Of a DNA stretch of 64,000 nt, positions 37,812 through 46,121 are shown one piece after another. The translations under genes and the position numbers were made by a program. The stretch spans positions 1-64,000 of the forward strand of contig CANJUR010000020.1 of NCBI GenBank assembly GCA_947477565.1, read 5' to 3'. The stretch comes from Deltaproteobacteria bacterium (GTDB lineage: Bacteria; Myxococcota_A; Polyangia; Polyangiales; Ga0077539). The stretch's first letter is position 1. Each line of letters starts with the position of its first letter. The notes beneath the pieces were generated by a model. It was not told the origin of the DNA and made no database searches. It saw only the letters and a list, made by a program, of their open reading frames with translations.

Positions 37812-39560
37812 TCAGGCAGCCCGGCGGCGGCGCCGACGAACTGCGATGACCGCGCCGAGAGCCATGGCCCCGAGGCCCCACGCCGGGTCGGCGGTGTTGT
37901 TCGCCGCGCGGCAGCTGCAGCCGCGCGTGGAGGGCGGGAGGTTGGGCGCGGCGCCGCTGTCGAGGGTTGGGTTCGCGTCCGCAGCTGGGCCCGCGTCGCG
38001 GCCCGCATCGCGGCCCGCATCACGGCCGACGTCGGTCGTGGTCGCAACATCGTTGGTCGCGCCGTCCGGGGTGCCCGCGTCGCGCATCGTCACGGGGCGG
38101 CTGCCCGGCACGCAGTTACCATCGCGGCAGACTTCGCCCGAGGGGCAGAGGACCACGTCCGGGGGCGCCTCGCAGGAGTCGCGACACATGCCGCGCTCGC
38201 AGTAGGTTCCGCTCGGGCAGGTGACGCCGGTGCAGAGGTCTTCGCTGCAGTAGCCGTCGGGTTGGCAGCTCGCGCCCTCGCCGCAGGGGCGGCACTGACA
38301 TCCGGGAATGCACTGGCCGAAGGTCGCCGACGTCGGGGTGTTGTCGCAGATGTCGCGGCCGTCGCAAACAACTCCCTGGCAGGGGTTGAGGCAGCGGCCG
38401 GCGCGGCACACCTGGGAGTACGGGCAGGTGACACCGTCGCAGATGCCGATGCAGGTGCCGCCCGCGCAGCGCTCGCCGCTCGGGCAGGTCACGTCGATGC
38501 AGCTGGTCTCGACGCACGTGCCGCGGGTGGAGCAGGTCTGGCCGGTGAGGCAGCCAAGTTCGGGCTGGCATCGATCAACGCACTGGCCGCGGTCGCAGAC
38601 CCGGTTGGATCCGCAGAGCTCGTTGCCCTCGTCGATCATGCCGTCGCAGTCGTTGTCGAAGCCGTTGCAGGCGCGCGGCCGGGGCTGGTTGATCTGCTGG
38701 CAGCTCGTTCCCATGCCGGCGCAGAAGGTCACGCCCATGCCGCAGGCGCCCATCTGGCCAGGCACCGTGCAAGCGAGGCCCGCGCCGGTGCAACCACCCG
38801 CGATGTCGCCGCCACGAATCTGAAACCGATAGAGACCGGGCGCTCCGCCAGGAACGTTGGAGGTGCGGCACACGTCGAGGATCGCCGCGGTGCGCGACAT
38901 CGGGAGGGCCACGAAGTTCATCCGGTTGCCGGCATCGAAGCCGACCTGGGCGGGCGTGCCGCCCATGCCGTCCATGCCACCGGAGGCGTCGCCGGTGGTC
39001 CACTCGCAGCGGTTGTAGCGAAACTCCACGTCGAAGTCGCCGACGCGGGTGCAGGTGCCCGAGGTCGAGAGCACCATCTGGAAGTCGTTGAGGTGGTTGT
39101 TGTGTGAACTGTAATAGCCGACGTCGTGCCAGGTGACGACGATGCGGTTCGGCTCGATGTGAAAGCAGACTGAGTTGATGCTGGGCTGTCCCCCGCCGCG
39201 GGTGTCTACGTCGGCCCACCATGGCGCGATCATCGGCTGATCGGCGACCGGAAACGGCTGCGGGGTGAACTGTCCGAGCGCCGCGCGGAAGGTGATGTTG
39301 CCGTTGTTGTTGAGATAGAAGTTGTTGTAGGTGCGGCCGAAGAACGTGAGCCCCATCGGGAAGGCGGGTAGGAGGTCGATGGCCGTGCCGAAGGAGCCGT
39401 CGTCGTTGGGCGCCACGCAGTGGTCGACCGTGCCGAAGCCGGTCGGACCGCCGAACCCGTTGATGAGCGGGATTGCCTCCGCGGCACTCGCGACGAAGGT
39501 GGTCAAGGCCATCGCGGCGCACGCGTTGAGAAGGGTTCGGAGCTTGCCCGGGGCGGTCAT
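37812..39560 (-). CDS. NIDO-domain, Cys-rich, MYXO-CTERM surface protein (copy A)
   Basis: A 582-residue secreted protein. After a signal peptide ending AAEA, residues ~28-235 form a nidogen-like (NIDO) domain (FYLNNNGNITF, IAPWWADVDTRGGG, NRIVVTWHDVGYY, DFDVEFRYNRCEW). Then comes a MopE-type calcium/Cys motif, RACNGFDNDCDGMIDEGNELC, and about eight EB/TIL-like Cys modules (CDRGQC, CSTRGTC, CAGGTC, CRAGRC). A linker of repeated RDAG units leads to GCSCR, a hydrophobic helix and an Arg-rich end, i.e. a MYXO-CTERM anchor. It has a close paralogue immediately upstream. Likely surface adhesion or matrix role; the MopE-like motif suggests metal binding. Confidence 0.85.
   Translation of the reverse strand: MTAPGKLRTLLNACAAMALTTFVASAAEAIPLINGFGGPTGFGTVDHCVAPNDDGSFGTAIDLLPAFPMGLTFFGRTYNNFYLNNNGNITFRAALGQFTPQPFPVADQPMIAPWWADVDTRGGGQPSINSVCFHIEPNRIVVTWHDVGYYSSHNNHLNDFQMVLSTSGTCTRVGDFDVEFRYNRCEWTTGDASGGMDGMGGTPAQVGFDAGNRMNFVALPMSRTAAILDVCRTSNVPGGAPGLYRFQIRGGDIAGGCTGAGLACTVPGQMGACGMGVTFCAGMGTSCQQINQPRPRACNGFDNDCDGMIDEGNELCGSNRVCDRGQCVDRCQPELGCLTGQTCSTRGTCVETSCIDVTCPSGERCAGGTCIGICDGVTCPYSQVCRAGRCLNPCQGVVCDGRDICDNTPTSATFGQCIPGCQCRPCGEGASCQPDGYCSEDLCTGVTCPSGTYCERGMCRDSCEAPPDVVLCPSGEVCRDGNCVPGSRPVTMRDAGTPDGATNDVATTTDVGRDAGRDAGRDAGPAADANPTLDSGAAPNLPPSTRGCSCRAANNTADPAWGLGAMALGAVIAVRRRRRRAA
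37989..38024. repeat. Three 12-base tandem repeats encoding RDAG
   Basis: Three copies of a 12-base unit (GCCCGCRTCRCG) encode the Arg-Asp-Ala-Gly repeats in the linker before the MYXO-CTERM anchor. This is a slippage-prone, in-frame spacer-length variable site. Confidence 0.8.
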
Positions 39561-39590
39561 GGACGATGCCTCACTTCTGCGTCAGAAAAC

Positions 39591-39613
39591 GTCGCTCCCA
39601 GCGCAGGAGCGAC
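39591..39613. other. Hairpin upstream of NIDO copy A
   Basis: A perfect 8-base inverted repeat, GTCGCTCC-CAGCGCA-GGAGCGAC, lies 30 bases before the ATG of NIDO copy A (minus strand) in the 231-base gap after copy B. It could be a terminator-like structure for the upstream gene or a 5'UTR hairpin; no U tract supports a strong terminator. The rest of the gap shows no gene. Confidence 0.4.
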
Positions 39614-39791
39614 GATCAAGGGAAGACAACGTCGGGGTCCAGGACGAGGGCGCCGCCGACGGGATTGCCGCGACCATAGCCCAGCGCCGCCAGTCTCGTC
39701 GAGAGAGTGAACGCGCTCCTACAAACCCCGATCAATACGGCGGTGCAGTGAGGGCAGAAAGCTGAGGGAGGGGGGCGAGGTACGGGGCGAA

Positions 39792-41567
39792 CTAGCGGCG
39801 AGCGCGGCGGCGACGGCGCATCGCGAGGGCGGCGCCGAATGCCAGTGCCGCGAGCGCCCAGCGAGGACGGGCGTTGCTTGCGCCGACACGGCAACTGCAG
39901 CCAGTGGTGCCCTGCGTCCAGCGGAGGGAGTTGCCGCTGTCCCCACGAATGAGCGCGCCATCGGGGAGGCGACCCGTGTCCGTGAGACGGCCTGCATCGC
40001 GGCCGGTGTCCGTGGGGCGTCCCGTATCGATGGCGCCGCCCGCGTCCGTACGGCCCACACCGGCATCAATCGGGGCGTTGGCGCCGCTCACGCATTCGCC
40101 CAGACGGCAGACCTCGCCGTTGGGGCAAAGGCGCGTGTCTGGGCCGACCTCGCAGGAGTCACGGCAGACGCCGGCCTCGCAGTGCGCGCCCGTGGGACAC
40201 GTGACGCCGGTGCACGCATCGACGGTGCAGTGTCCGTCAGGTTGGCAGGTTGAGCCGGCGGGGCACGGGCGGCACTGGCAGCCCGCCACGCACTGACCAA
40301 ACGTCGTCGAACGGGGGTCGTCGTCGCACACGTCGCGGCCGTCGCAGACGAGTCCGTCGCAGGGGTTGACGCAGCGGCCCGCGCGGCAGCTCTGTGCCCA
40401 CGGGCAGCTCACGCCGTCACACACGCCGATGCAGGTGCCGCCCGCGCAGCGCTGGCCCGCCATGCAGGTCACGTTGAGGCACGAGGTCTCGACGCAGGTG
40501 CCGCGGTCGGAGCACGATCGTCCGGTGAGGCAGCCAAGTTCGGGCTGGCAGCGCTCGACGCACTGACCGCGGTCGCACACCTGGTTGGTCGGGCAGAGCT
40601 CGTTGCCCTCGTCGACCATGCCGTCGCAGTCGTTGTCGAAGCCGTTGCAGGCGCGGGGGCGGGGGCGGTTGACCTGCGAGCACGTGGTGCCCATGCCCGC
40701 GCAGATGGTCACGCCCATTCCACACGCGCCCATCTGACCCGGGACGGTGCAAGGGAGACCCGCGCCGGTGCAGCCGCCGCCGACCACGCCACCGCGGATC
40801 TGGAAACGGAAGAGGCCCGGAGCACCGCCCATCACGTTGCTGGTGCGGCACACATTGATGATCGTGGCCATCCGCGACTCGGGCAGCGCCACGAAGTCGC
40901 GACGGTTGCCCGCGTCGAAGCCCACCTGCGCGGGCGTTCCGCCGAAGCCGCCCATGCCGCCGGAGGCGTCGCCGGTGATCCACTCGCAACGGTTGTAGCG
41001 AAACTCCACGTCGAAATCGCCACCCGTGGTGCAGGTACCCGACGTCGAGAGGATCATCTGGAAGTCGTTCAGACGATCGTTGTGCGAGCTGAAATACCCG
41101 ACGTTGTGCCAGGTGATGACGATGCGGTTGGGCTCGATGTGAAAGCAAACGGAGTTGTTGGTCGGCTGGCCCCCGCCGCGGGTGTCCACGTCGGCCCACC
41201 ACGGCGCGATCATCGGCTGGTCGGCCACCGGAAACGCGTTGGGGGTGTACGTAAACAGCGCCGCGTTAAAGGTGATGTTGCCGTTGTTGTTGAGATAGAA
41301 GTTGGTGAAGGTGCGGCCGAAGAACCCGAGGCCTTCCCGAAACGCCGGGCGCAGGTCGATGGGCACCGGGGCGCCCGTGCCGCCAGGGCCAGCATAGGAG
41401 CCGTCGTCGTTGGGGTGAACACAATGGTCCGCCGTGCCATAGCCGGTCGGGCCCCCGAAGCCGTTGAGCAGCGGGATGGCCTGCGCCTCCGGGGAGGCAG
41501 CGACGAGCACGGCGCCGAATGCGAAGACGGAGAGCGAAAGGCGCTGGAGTCGACCCAGTGCGATCAT
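39792..41567 (-). CDS. NIDO-domain, Cys-rich, MYXO-CTERM surface protein (copy B)
   Basis: A 591-residue paralogue of copy A with the same order: signal peptide, NIDO domain (IPLLNGFGGPTGYGTADHC, FYLNNNGNITFNAALF, IAPWWADVDTRGGG), MopE-like RACNGFDNDCDGMVDEGNELC, Cys-rich modules, linker of TDTGR/DAG units, GCSCR and a MYXO-CTERM helix with Arg tail. It differs by an insert near residue 60 (YAGPGGTGAPVPIDL). The ATG at 41567 has GAGGCC nearby and starts just before the signal peptide. Copy number and high identity suggest recent tandem duplication followed by linker divergence. Confidence 0.85.
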   Translation of the reverse strand: MIALGRLQRLSLSVFAFGAVLVAASPEAQAIPLLNGFGGPTGYGTADHCVHPNDDGSYAGPGGTGAPVPIDLRPAFREGLGFFGRTFTNFYLNNNGNITFNAALFTYTPNAFPVADQPMIAPWWADVDTRGGGQPTNNSVCFHIEPNRIVITWHNVGYFSSHNDRLNDFQMILSTSGTCTTGGDFDVEFRYNRCEWITGDASGGMGGFGGTPAQVGFDAGNRRDFVALPESRMATIINVCRTSNVMGGAPGLFRFQIRGGVVGGGCTGAGLPCTVPGQMGACGMGVTICAGMGTTCSQVNRPRPRACNGFDNDCDGMVDEGNELCPTNQVCDRGQCVERCQPELGCLTGRSCSDRGTCVETSCLNVTCMAGQRCAGGTCIGVCDGVSCPWAQSCRAGRCVNPCDGLVCDGRDVCDDDPRSTTFGQCVAGCQCRPCPAGSTCQPDGHCTVDACTGVTCPTGAHCEAGVCRDSCEVGPDTRLCPNGEVCRLGECVSGANAPIDAGVGRTDAGGAIDTGRPTDTGRDAGRLTDTGRLPDGALIRGDSGNSLRWTQGTTGCSCRVGASNARPRWALAALAFGAALAMRRRRRARR

Positions 41568-41706
41568 CGGTGGGGCCTCTTCGTGGTGGGTGATGGGACG
41601 CACAGAAAGATCTGCCGCCGCCGCGTGTCAACGTTAGTGCATTCCGACGTCGGCCGTCGAGTGGGAGGGTTACCGGGTGATCGGCGACACCGTCCGTGTC
41701 CGCGCA

Positions 41707-42216
41707 TCAGCGTGGGAGGTCGTCCGGCGGGGCGGCGTCGCCCGTGGGGACGATCGCAGCGTCCGAGGTCCCAGAGTCCACGGGCTCCTCGCCGCGGCGG
41801 AGGATCCAGCCCCGCACGCAGGCGATCTCCTCCGGGCTGAACGCTGGTGTACCGAGGGGCATGCGATCACCACACGGCGGCGCTGCACGCAGTTTGAGCA
41901 GCAGCGAGCTGCGTTCGGGATCGTTGGGGTCGGCGAGCGTTCGCCCGCCGCACGCAGCGGAGCGCTGCCCGAGCACACGCGACGCGACACCGGGGGACTG
42001 GAGATCAAGGTTGATGAGCTGTGTCACGGCGTCGTGGCAACCGATGGTGGCGCAGCGCCGCGCGAAGAGATCGCGCACCGAGACGCCGTCCGGGCAGCGC
42101 GCCGGGGTGCTGGCATCAAGGCGCGCGACGATGAAGGGCGCGGGGTCGTCGATGGCTCCGGGACACCCCGCCAGAAGGAGCACGATGAAGGCGATGGGGG
42201 CGCGACAAATACTCAT
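41707..42216 (-). CDS. Lipoprotein with cytochrome c-like CX4CH motif
   Basis: A 169-residue protein with lipobox LLLAGC and a Pro/Asp-rich spacer. The core motif VRDLFARRCATIGCH is like the planctomycete/myxobacterial cytochrome c-like domains (CxxxxCH instead of CxxCH), followed by LINLDLQSPGVASRVLG, a second Cys pair (SAACGG, PPCGDRMP) and SPEEIACVRGWILRRGEE, the typical last helix of these domains. The motif RMPLG may hold the distal Met. Haem attachment through CX4CH is plausible but not certain. It ends in an Asp/Ala-rich tail. Confidence 0.68.
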   Translation of the reverse strand: MSICRAPIAFIVLLLAGCPGAIDDPAPFIVARLDASTPARCPDGVSVRDLFARRCATIGCHDAVTQLINLDLQSPGVASRVLGQRSAACGGRTLADPNDPERSSLLLKLRAAPPCGDRMPLGTPAFSPEEIACVRGWILRRGEEPVDSGTSDAAIVPTGDAAPPDDLPR

Positions 42217-42275
42217 CGACGTAAAGCTACGCTGAGGCTGAGGGGGGCGAACTCGTCGAGCAGTCCGAGAACGAT

Positions 42276-42512
42276 TCAACGATCGCCTGCGGAGGGGTTG
42301 AGCGCGAGAAAATAGCGGCGGTACGAGGCGACGGCGCGGAGTTCGAGGCACGCCATGAAGGCCCAGGCGACGCCCGCGCGCAGCTCCGCGGCGGCGCCGG
42401 TGACGTGGGGGAAGAGTCGATCTGCGAGGTGCTGAGCTGAAAGGGCAGCGCTGCGGAGGCGCCGACGAGAAGGGCGAGCCAGCCAGACGTGTGGTGCGCC
42501 GCGGGAAATCAC
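42276..42512 (-). CDS. Possible small protein, unknown
   Basis: A 78-codon frame (GTG start) fills most of the gap between the MscS and cytochrome-like genes. The C-terminal half (ELRAGVAWAFMACLELRAVASYRRYFLALNP) looks protein-like with an amphipathic helix; the N-terminal half is Arg-rich and could be spurious. No family recognised. The surrounding 399 bases hold nothing else I can support. Confidence 0.35.
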   Translation of the reverse strand: MISRGAPHVWLARPSRRRLRSAALSAQHLADRLFPHVTGAAAELRAGVAWAFMACLELRAVASYRRYFLALNPSAGDR

Positions 42513-42615
42513 TGGGCGTCGAGCGCGACCGGGCGGCGCGGTTGTGCCGAACCGACCGATGCGATCACCGATGCGAGCGCGAAGGCGGGAGATGCTCGGC
42601 GATGGAGGCGCGCGG

Positions 42616-43527
42616 TCACGTGGGTTCTGCGTCGAGCACCGTCGACCAGTCGAGGTGATCGCTGTCCCTGACTTTCGGGAAGCTCACTTGCAGCGCGCTG
42701 AGTAGCGCCGCGCGGGCCGACAGAATTTGCCTCGGATCGCAGCGCGCGGAGAGCCGCCAGGTGACCTTCTCGCCGTTGAAATCGAGCGGACCTTCGATCT
42801 CCACAGCGCCGCGCAGGTGGTACTTCGCGGGCGCGTCGGTGAGCGGCCGCATCGCCGATGCGAGGGCCGCGCGCGCTCGATCGACGGGGACGCTCCAGGG
42901 CGAGCTGACCTCCACGACGGCGCGCTGCCAGGAGTGGGTACGGTTGGTGACCGTTCCGATGCCGCCGTTGGGGATGAAGTGCAGCGGACCTGAGGCGTCG
43001 CGGAGCACCGTGACGCGCATCGTCATCTCCTCGACGGTGCCGGTGATGGCGCCGACCGAAATGATGTCGCCCACGGCGTACTGGTTCTCCATCAAGATGA
43101 AGAAGCCGCCGAAGAAGTCTTTCACCACGGTCTGCGCGCCGAAGCCGACGGCGACGCCCGCGATGCCCGCGCCGGCCAGCACCGGCGTCACGTCGAGTCC
43201 GACGCTTGCGAGCACGGTGATCGTCGCGACCGCGTAGACCAGCGCGCGGGCCACGGAGCCCGATACCCGCACGAGGGTCTCGACGCGCTGGTGGTCGTCG
43301 TCCATCGAGGCGGTCGCGAGGTTGTCCGCGACGGAGCGCGCGTTGGCCCGTCGCGTGATGAAGCGCTCGAGTCGCGGCACGAGTTTGAGCAGCGCGCGCG
43401 CCACCACGACCGTGAGCGTGATGCGAATCCCGGCGGCGAGAAACAAGCGCACGACGCTCGGCAGCGCCGCCCAGAACGGAATGAGCACGTCGCTCGCCTC
43501 CTGCACCGATCGCTGGTTGTGTTGCAT
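42616..43527 (-). CDS. MscS-family mechanosensitive channel
   Basis: From the ATG at 43527 the protein has 303 residues. There are two to three N-terminal membrane helices (LIPFWAALPSVVRLFLAAGIRITLTVVVARALL, ALVYAVATITVLASVGL), then the pore helix and beta domain of MscS: LAGAGIAGVAVGFGAQTVVKDFFGGFFILMENQYAVGD, ISVGAITGTVEEMTMRVTVLRD and FIPNGGIGTVTN. The C-terminal alpha/beta vestibule domain follows. It should release small solutes on hypo-osmotic shock. Divergent from the epimerase-like gene with 51 bases between. Confidence 0.92.
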   Translation of the reverse strand: MQHNQRSVQEASDVLIPFWAALPSVVRLFLAAGIRITLTVVVARALLKLVPRLERFITRRANARSVADNLATASMDDDHQRVETLVRVSGSVARALVYAVATITVLASVGLDVTPVLAGAGIAGVAVGFGAQTVVKDFFGGFFILMENQYAVGDIISVGAITGTVEEMTMRVTVLRDASGPLHFIPNGGIGTVTNRTHSWQRAVVEVSSPWSVPVDRARAALASAMRPLTDAPAKYHLRGAVEIEGPLDFNGEKVTWRLSARCDPRQILSARAALLSALQVSFPKVRDSDHLDWSTVLDAEPT

Positions 43528-43578
43528 GGCGGCGGAAGATACTTCGTCCCTCGGTCGCGCTGGTACACACTCCCGAGG

Positions 43579-44604
43579 GTGGAGTTGCTCATCACCGGGG
43601 CCACCGGATTCCTGGGGCGGACGATCGCGGCGCGTCTCGTTCGTGAGGGGCATCAGGTGCGGGCGCTGGTGCGCGCAGGGGCCGATGCTGCGGCGCGTTC
43701 GCGGCTGAAAGCGTTGGGTGTCGATGAGCGCATCGGAGCGGTGACCGATGAGCCGTCGGTGCGCGCCGCGATGGCGGGCGTGGCGGCGGTCGTGCACTGC
43801 GCGCAGGTCGGGTCGCGCTCGCCGCGTCCGTTGGCCGAGGCGGTGAACCTCGTCGGTGCGGAGAACGTTCTGGCCTCCGCGCGTGCGCTGGGAGTGCGGC
43901 GACTGGTCTTCCGCTCGAGCGAGACCGTCACCCGGGGAAGCATCGAGCGCAGCTACGTTGACGAAGATCACCCCGCCCCGCCGCGCTTCATCGACCGCTC
44001 GGCGGAGGCGCTCTCGCTCGCCGAAGACCTCGTCGCTGCGGCGAGCGATGATGCCCTCGCCACGGTGGTGATCCGCCCGGGCATCCTTTGGGGCGCGGAC
44101 GACACCCGTTGGCTTCCAGACGTGCTCCGCCGCGTGCGCGCAGGGCGTTGGCGCTGGGTCGATGGTGGGCGTCCGATGCTGCCGACGAGCCATGTCGATA
44201 GCGTCGTGGACGCGATGGTTCGCGCGCTTACGATGCCGACCGCAGCGGGCCGCACCTACTACGTGACCGACGATGAGCGGGTGACGGCGCGAGAGTTCGT
44301 GACGCGCGCGGTGGCTGCGGCGGGCGGCGGAAAGGTCGCGGCAGGGAGCCTGCCTTACTGGGCAATGTATTCGCTGGGCTGGTGGGCAGAGCGCATCGGC
44401 GACCCGTTCGGCTGCAACCGTTCGGAGGTCTCGCGCCTCGGGCAGGTCGGGTATTTCAACGTGCAGCGCGCGCGAAAAGAACTCGGGTGGGTTCCATTGG
44501 TGAGCGTGGACGAGGGCATGAAGTCGCTCGCGTCCTGGGCCAGTGCACGCGGCGGCGTGGAGGTCGTCGCCCGCGGCGAAGTGGATCCCACCGTCTGCGG
44601 CTGA
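43579..44604 (+). CDS. Extended SDR, epimerase/3beta-HSD-like, active site degenerate
   Basis: The GTG-initiated 341-residue protein has the extended-SDR Rossmann motif TGATGFLG (7-14), VVHCAQVG (71-78) and NVLASARALGVRRLVFRSSETV (96-117), and a C-terminal part like sugar epimerases and 3beta-hydroxysteroid dehydrogenases (RPGILWGADDTRWLP, LPTSHVDSVVDAMVRAL). At the place of the catalytic YxxxK the sequence reads FIDRSAEALSLAEDLV (137-152), so both the Tyr and the Lys are missing. It may bind NAD(P) for a non-catalytic or altered role. No RBS is evident; start chosen at the first Rossmann strand. Confidence 0.78.
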   Translation: MELLITGATGFLGRTIAARLVREGHQVRALVRAGADAAARSRLKALGVDERIGAVTDEPSVRAAMAGVAAVVHCAQVGSRSPRPLAEAVNLVGAENVLASARALGVRRLVFRSSETVTRGSIERSYVDEDHPAPPRFIDRSAEALSLAEDLVAAASDDALATVVIRPGILWGADDTRWLPDVLRRVRAGRWRWVDGGRPMLPTSHVDSVVDAMVRALTMPTAAGRTYYVTDDERVTAREFVTRAVAAAGGGKVAAGSLPYWAMYSLGWWAERIGDPFGCNRSEVSRLGQVGYFNVQRARKELGWVPLVSVDEGMKSLASWASARGGVEVVARGEVDPTVCG

Positions 44605-44929
44605 ACGGGCGTCACCAGAGTTTGGAGATAGCCGTGGGTCTGTTTGGTGTCTTCCTGTCGCGGTCTGCAAGAGACCTTTGAGCGATCAGGGAATGTGCGG
44701 AAGGGAGAAGGTGGCCCGGCTGCACCGCGATCTACGCTGCCGTTGCTTCGTTTCCGACCTGGCGGGGTTCACGAGCCAAGGTCAGCCGGGCCATACAATC
44801 TTCAGGATCTCTCCCTCGGACGGCGCGGTCTTTAACCCAGGCTTCTCCGGGTGGCAACCAGAGAACTCAGGAATCATCCATCGTCGTGCGCTGGAGTCCG
44901 CGCCCCGATGGGGATACAAGCCGCTCATC
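44605..44929. other. Intergenic region with long-range inverted repeat
   Basis: No gene is supported in these 325 bases. A perfect 10-base inverted repeat, GGCCCGGCTG (44713-44722) and CAGCCGGGCC (44783-44792), could form a long stem-loop around 60 bases. The stretch is less GC-skewed than flanking genes and probably holds the promoter of the GNAT-like gene. Confidence 0.4.
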
Positions 44930-46066
44930 ATGGGTGAAATCGAGATTCGGGAGATTGCGGCGGGGAGCGATCCTCGAGAGTTCATCGACGCGTCGCATGC
45001 GGTGTTCAAGGGGGATTCGAACTTCATCGCGCCGCTGGAGATGTTTGACATCAAGCCGCGGCTCGACCCGAAGAAAAACCCGTTCTTCAAGCGCGGCGAG
45101 GCCGTGTACTTCGTCGCGCGCCGCGGGGGCGAACTCGTGGGCCGCATCTCGGCCTCCATCGATCACGAGCACAACCGCGTCTGGAAGGAGAAGACCGGTT
45201 TTTACGGGTTCTTCGACACCATCGACGACGACGCCGTCGGCGCCGTTCTGCTCGACCGCGCTGCTGCGTGGCTGAAGGCCAGGGGGATGGAGCGCATGAG
45301 CGGTCCGTACGGGCTCTATGCCAACGAGGAGATCGGGACGCTGATCGAGGGCTTCGAGACGCCGCCTGTGCTGATGATGGCGCACTCGCGGCCGTGGCAA
45401 GGGCGCGTCACCGAGGCGTGCGGGCTGGTCAAGGAGAAGGACCTCCTCGCGTGGCGCTACGAGGTGGGGGAATTCCCCAGGCGCGCGGAGAAGGCGTGGG
45501 CGGACATGATGGCCATGCCCGAACTCAAGCTGCGGTCGGTAAACACCTCGAAGATGCACGATGAACTCAAGATCATCATGGACATCTACAACGACGCCTG
45601 GGACGGCAAGTGGGGCTTCGTTCCGGCGCTTCCGGACGAGATCGAGAAGACCGCGGAAGACCTCAAGCTCATCATCGACTCGGACCTCGCGTACATCGCC
45701 GAGATCGATGGCAAGCCGATGGGGATGTGCATCCTGCTGCCCAACATGAACGAGTGCATCCGCGACATCGGCGGGAAGGAATTTCCCTTCGGCATCGTGA
45801 AGGCGCTCTGGCGGCTCAAGGTGTCTGGCCCTAAGTCGGCACGGCTCATGCTCCTCGGTATTCGAAAGGAGCTCCGGGGAGTGCGCAAGTACATGCCGCT
45901 CTCCGCGGCGATGTACGTCGAGGTCGCGAAGCGCGCCTCGGCCAAGGGCTACACCTGGGGTGAGCTCTCGTGGACCCGCGAGGACGACTCGCCCATCAAC
46001 AGCGGCATCACCTCGATGGGCGCGAAGATCTACAAGCGCTACCGGGTCTACACGAAGAACATCTGA
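44930..46066 (+). CDS. GNAT-like conserved protein
   Basis: A cytoplasmic 378-residue protein. Motifs include VYFVARRGGELVGRISASIDHEHN and FYGFFDTIDDDAVGAVLLDRAAAWLKARGMERMSGPYGLYANEEIGTLIEGF, then LAYIAEIDGKPMGMCILLPN, and the end GYTWGELSWTREDDSPINSGITSMGAKIYKRYRVY. This matches a widespread bacterial family usually annotated as GNAT-fold N-acetyltransferase, with two GNAT-like halves. It is well conserved, but no substrate is known to me. Start at MGEIEIREI; the frame stays open upstream but without protein-like sequence. Confidence 0.78.
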   Translation: MGEIEIREIAAGSDPREFIDASHAVFKGDSNFIAPLEMFDIKPRLDPKKNPFFKRGEAVYFVARRGGELVGRISASIDHEHNRVWKEKTGFYGFFDTIDDDAVGAVLLDRAAAWLKARGMERMSGPYGLYANEEIGTLIEGFETPPVLMMAHSRPWQGRVTEACGLVKEKDLLAWRYEVGEFPRRAEKAWADMMAMPELKLRSVNTSKMHDELKIIMDIYNDAWDGKWGFVPALPDEIEKTAEDLKLIIDSDLAYIAEIDGKPMGMCILLPNMNECIRDIGGKEFPFGIVKALWRLKVSGPKSARLMLLGIRKELRGVRKYMPLSAAMYVEVAKRASAKGYTWGELSWTREDDSPINSGITSMGAKIYKRYRVYTKNI

Positions 46067-46121
46067 CCGGCCCGCGAAGGCTCGGTTGCAACTCCGCGCG
46101 GGTTTGCTCCAGACTCGCGCA

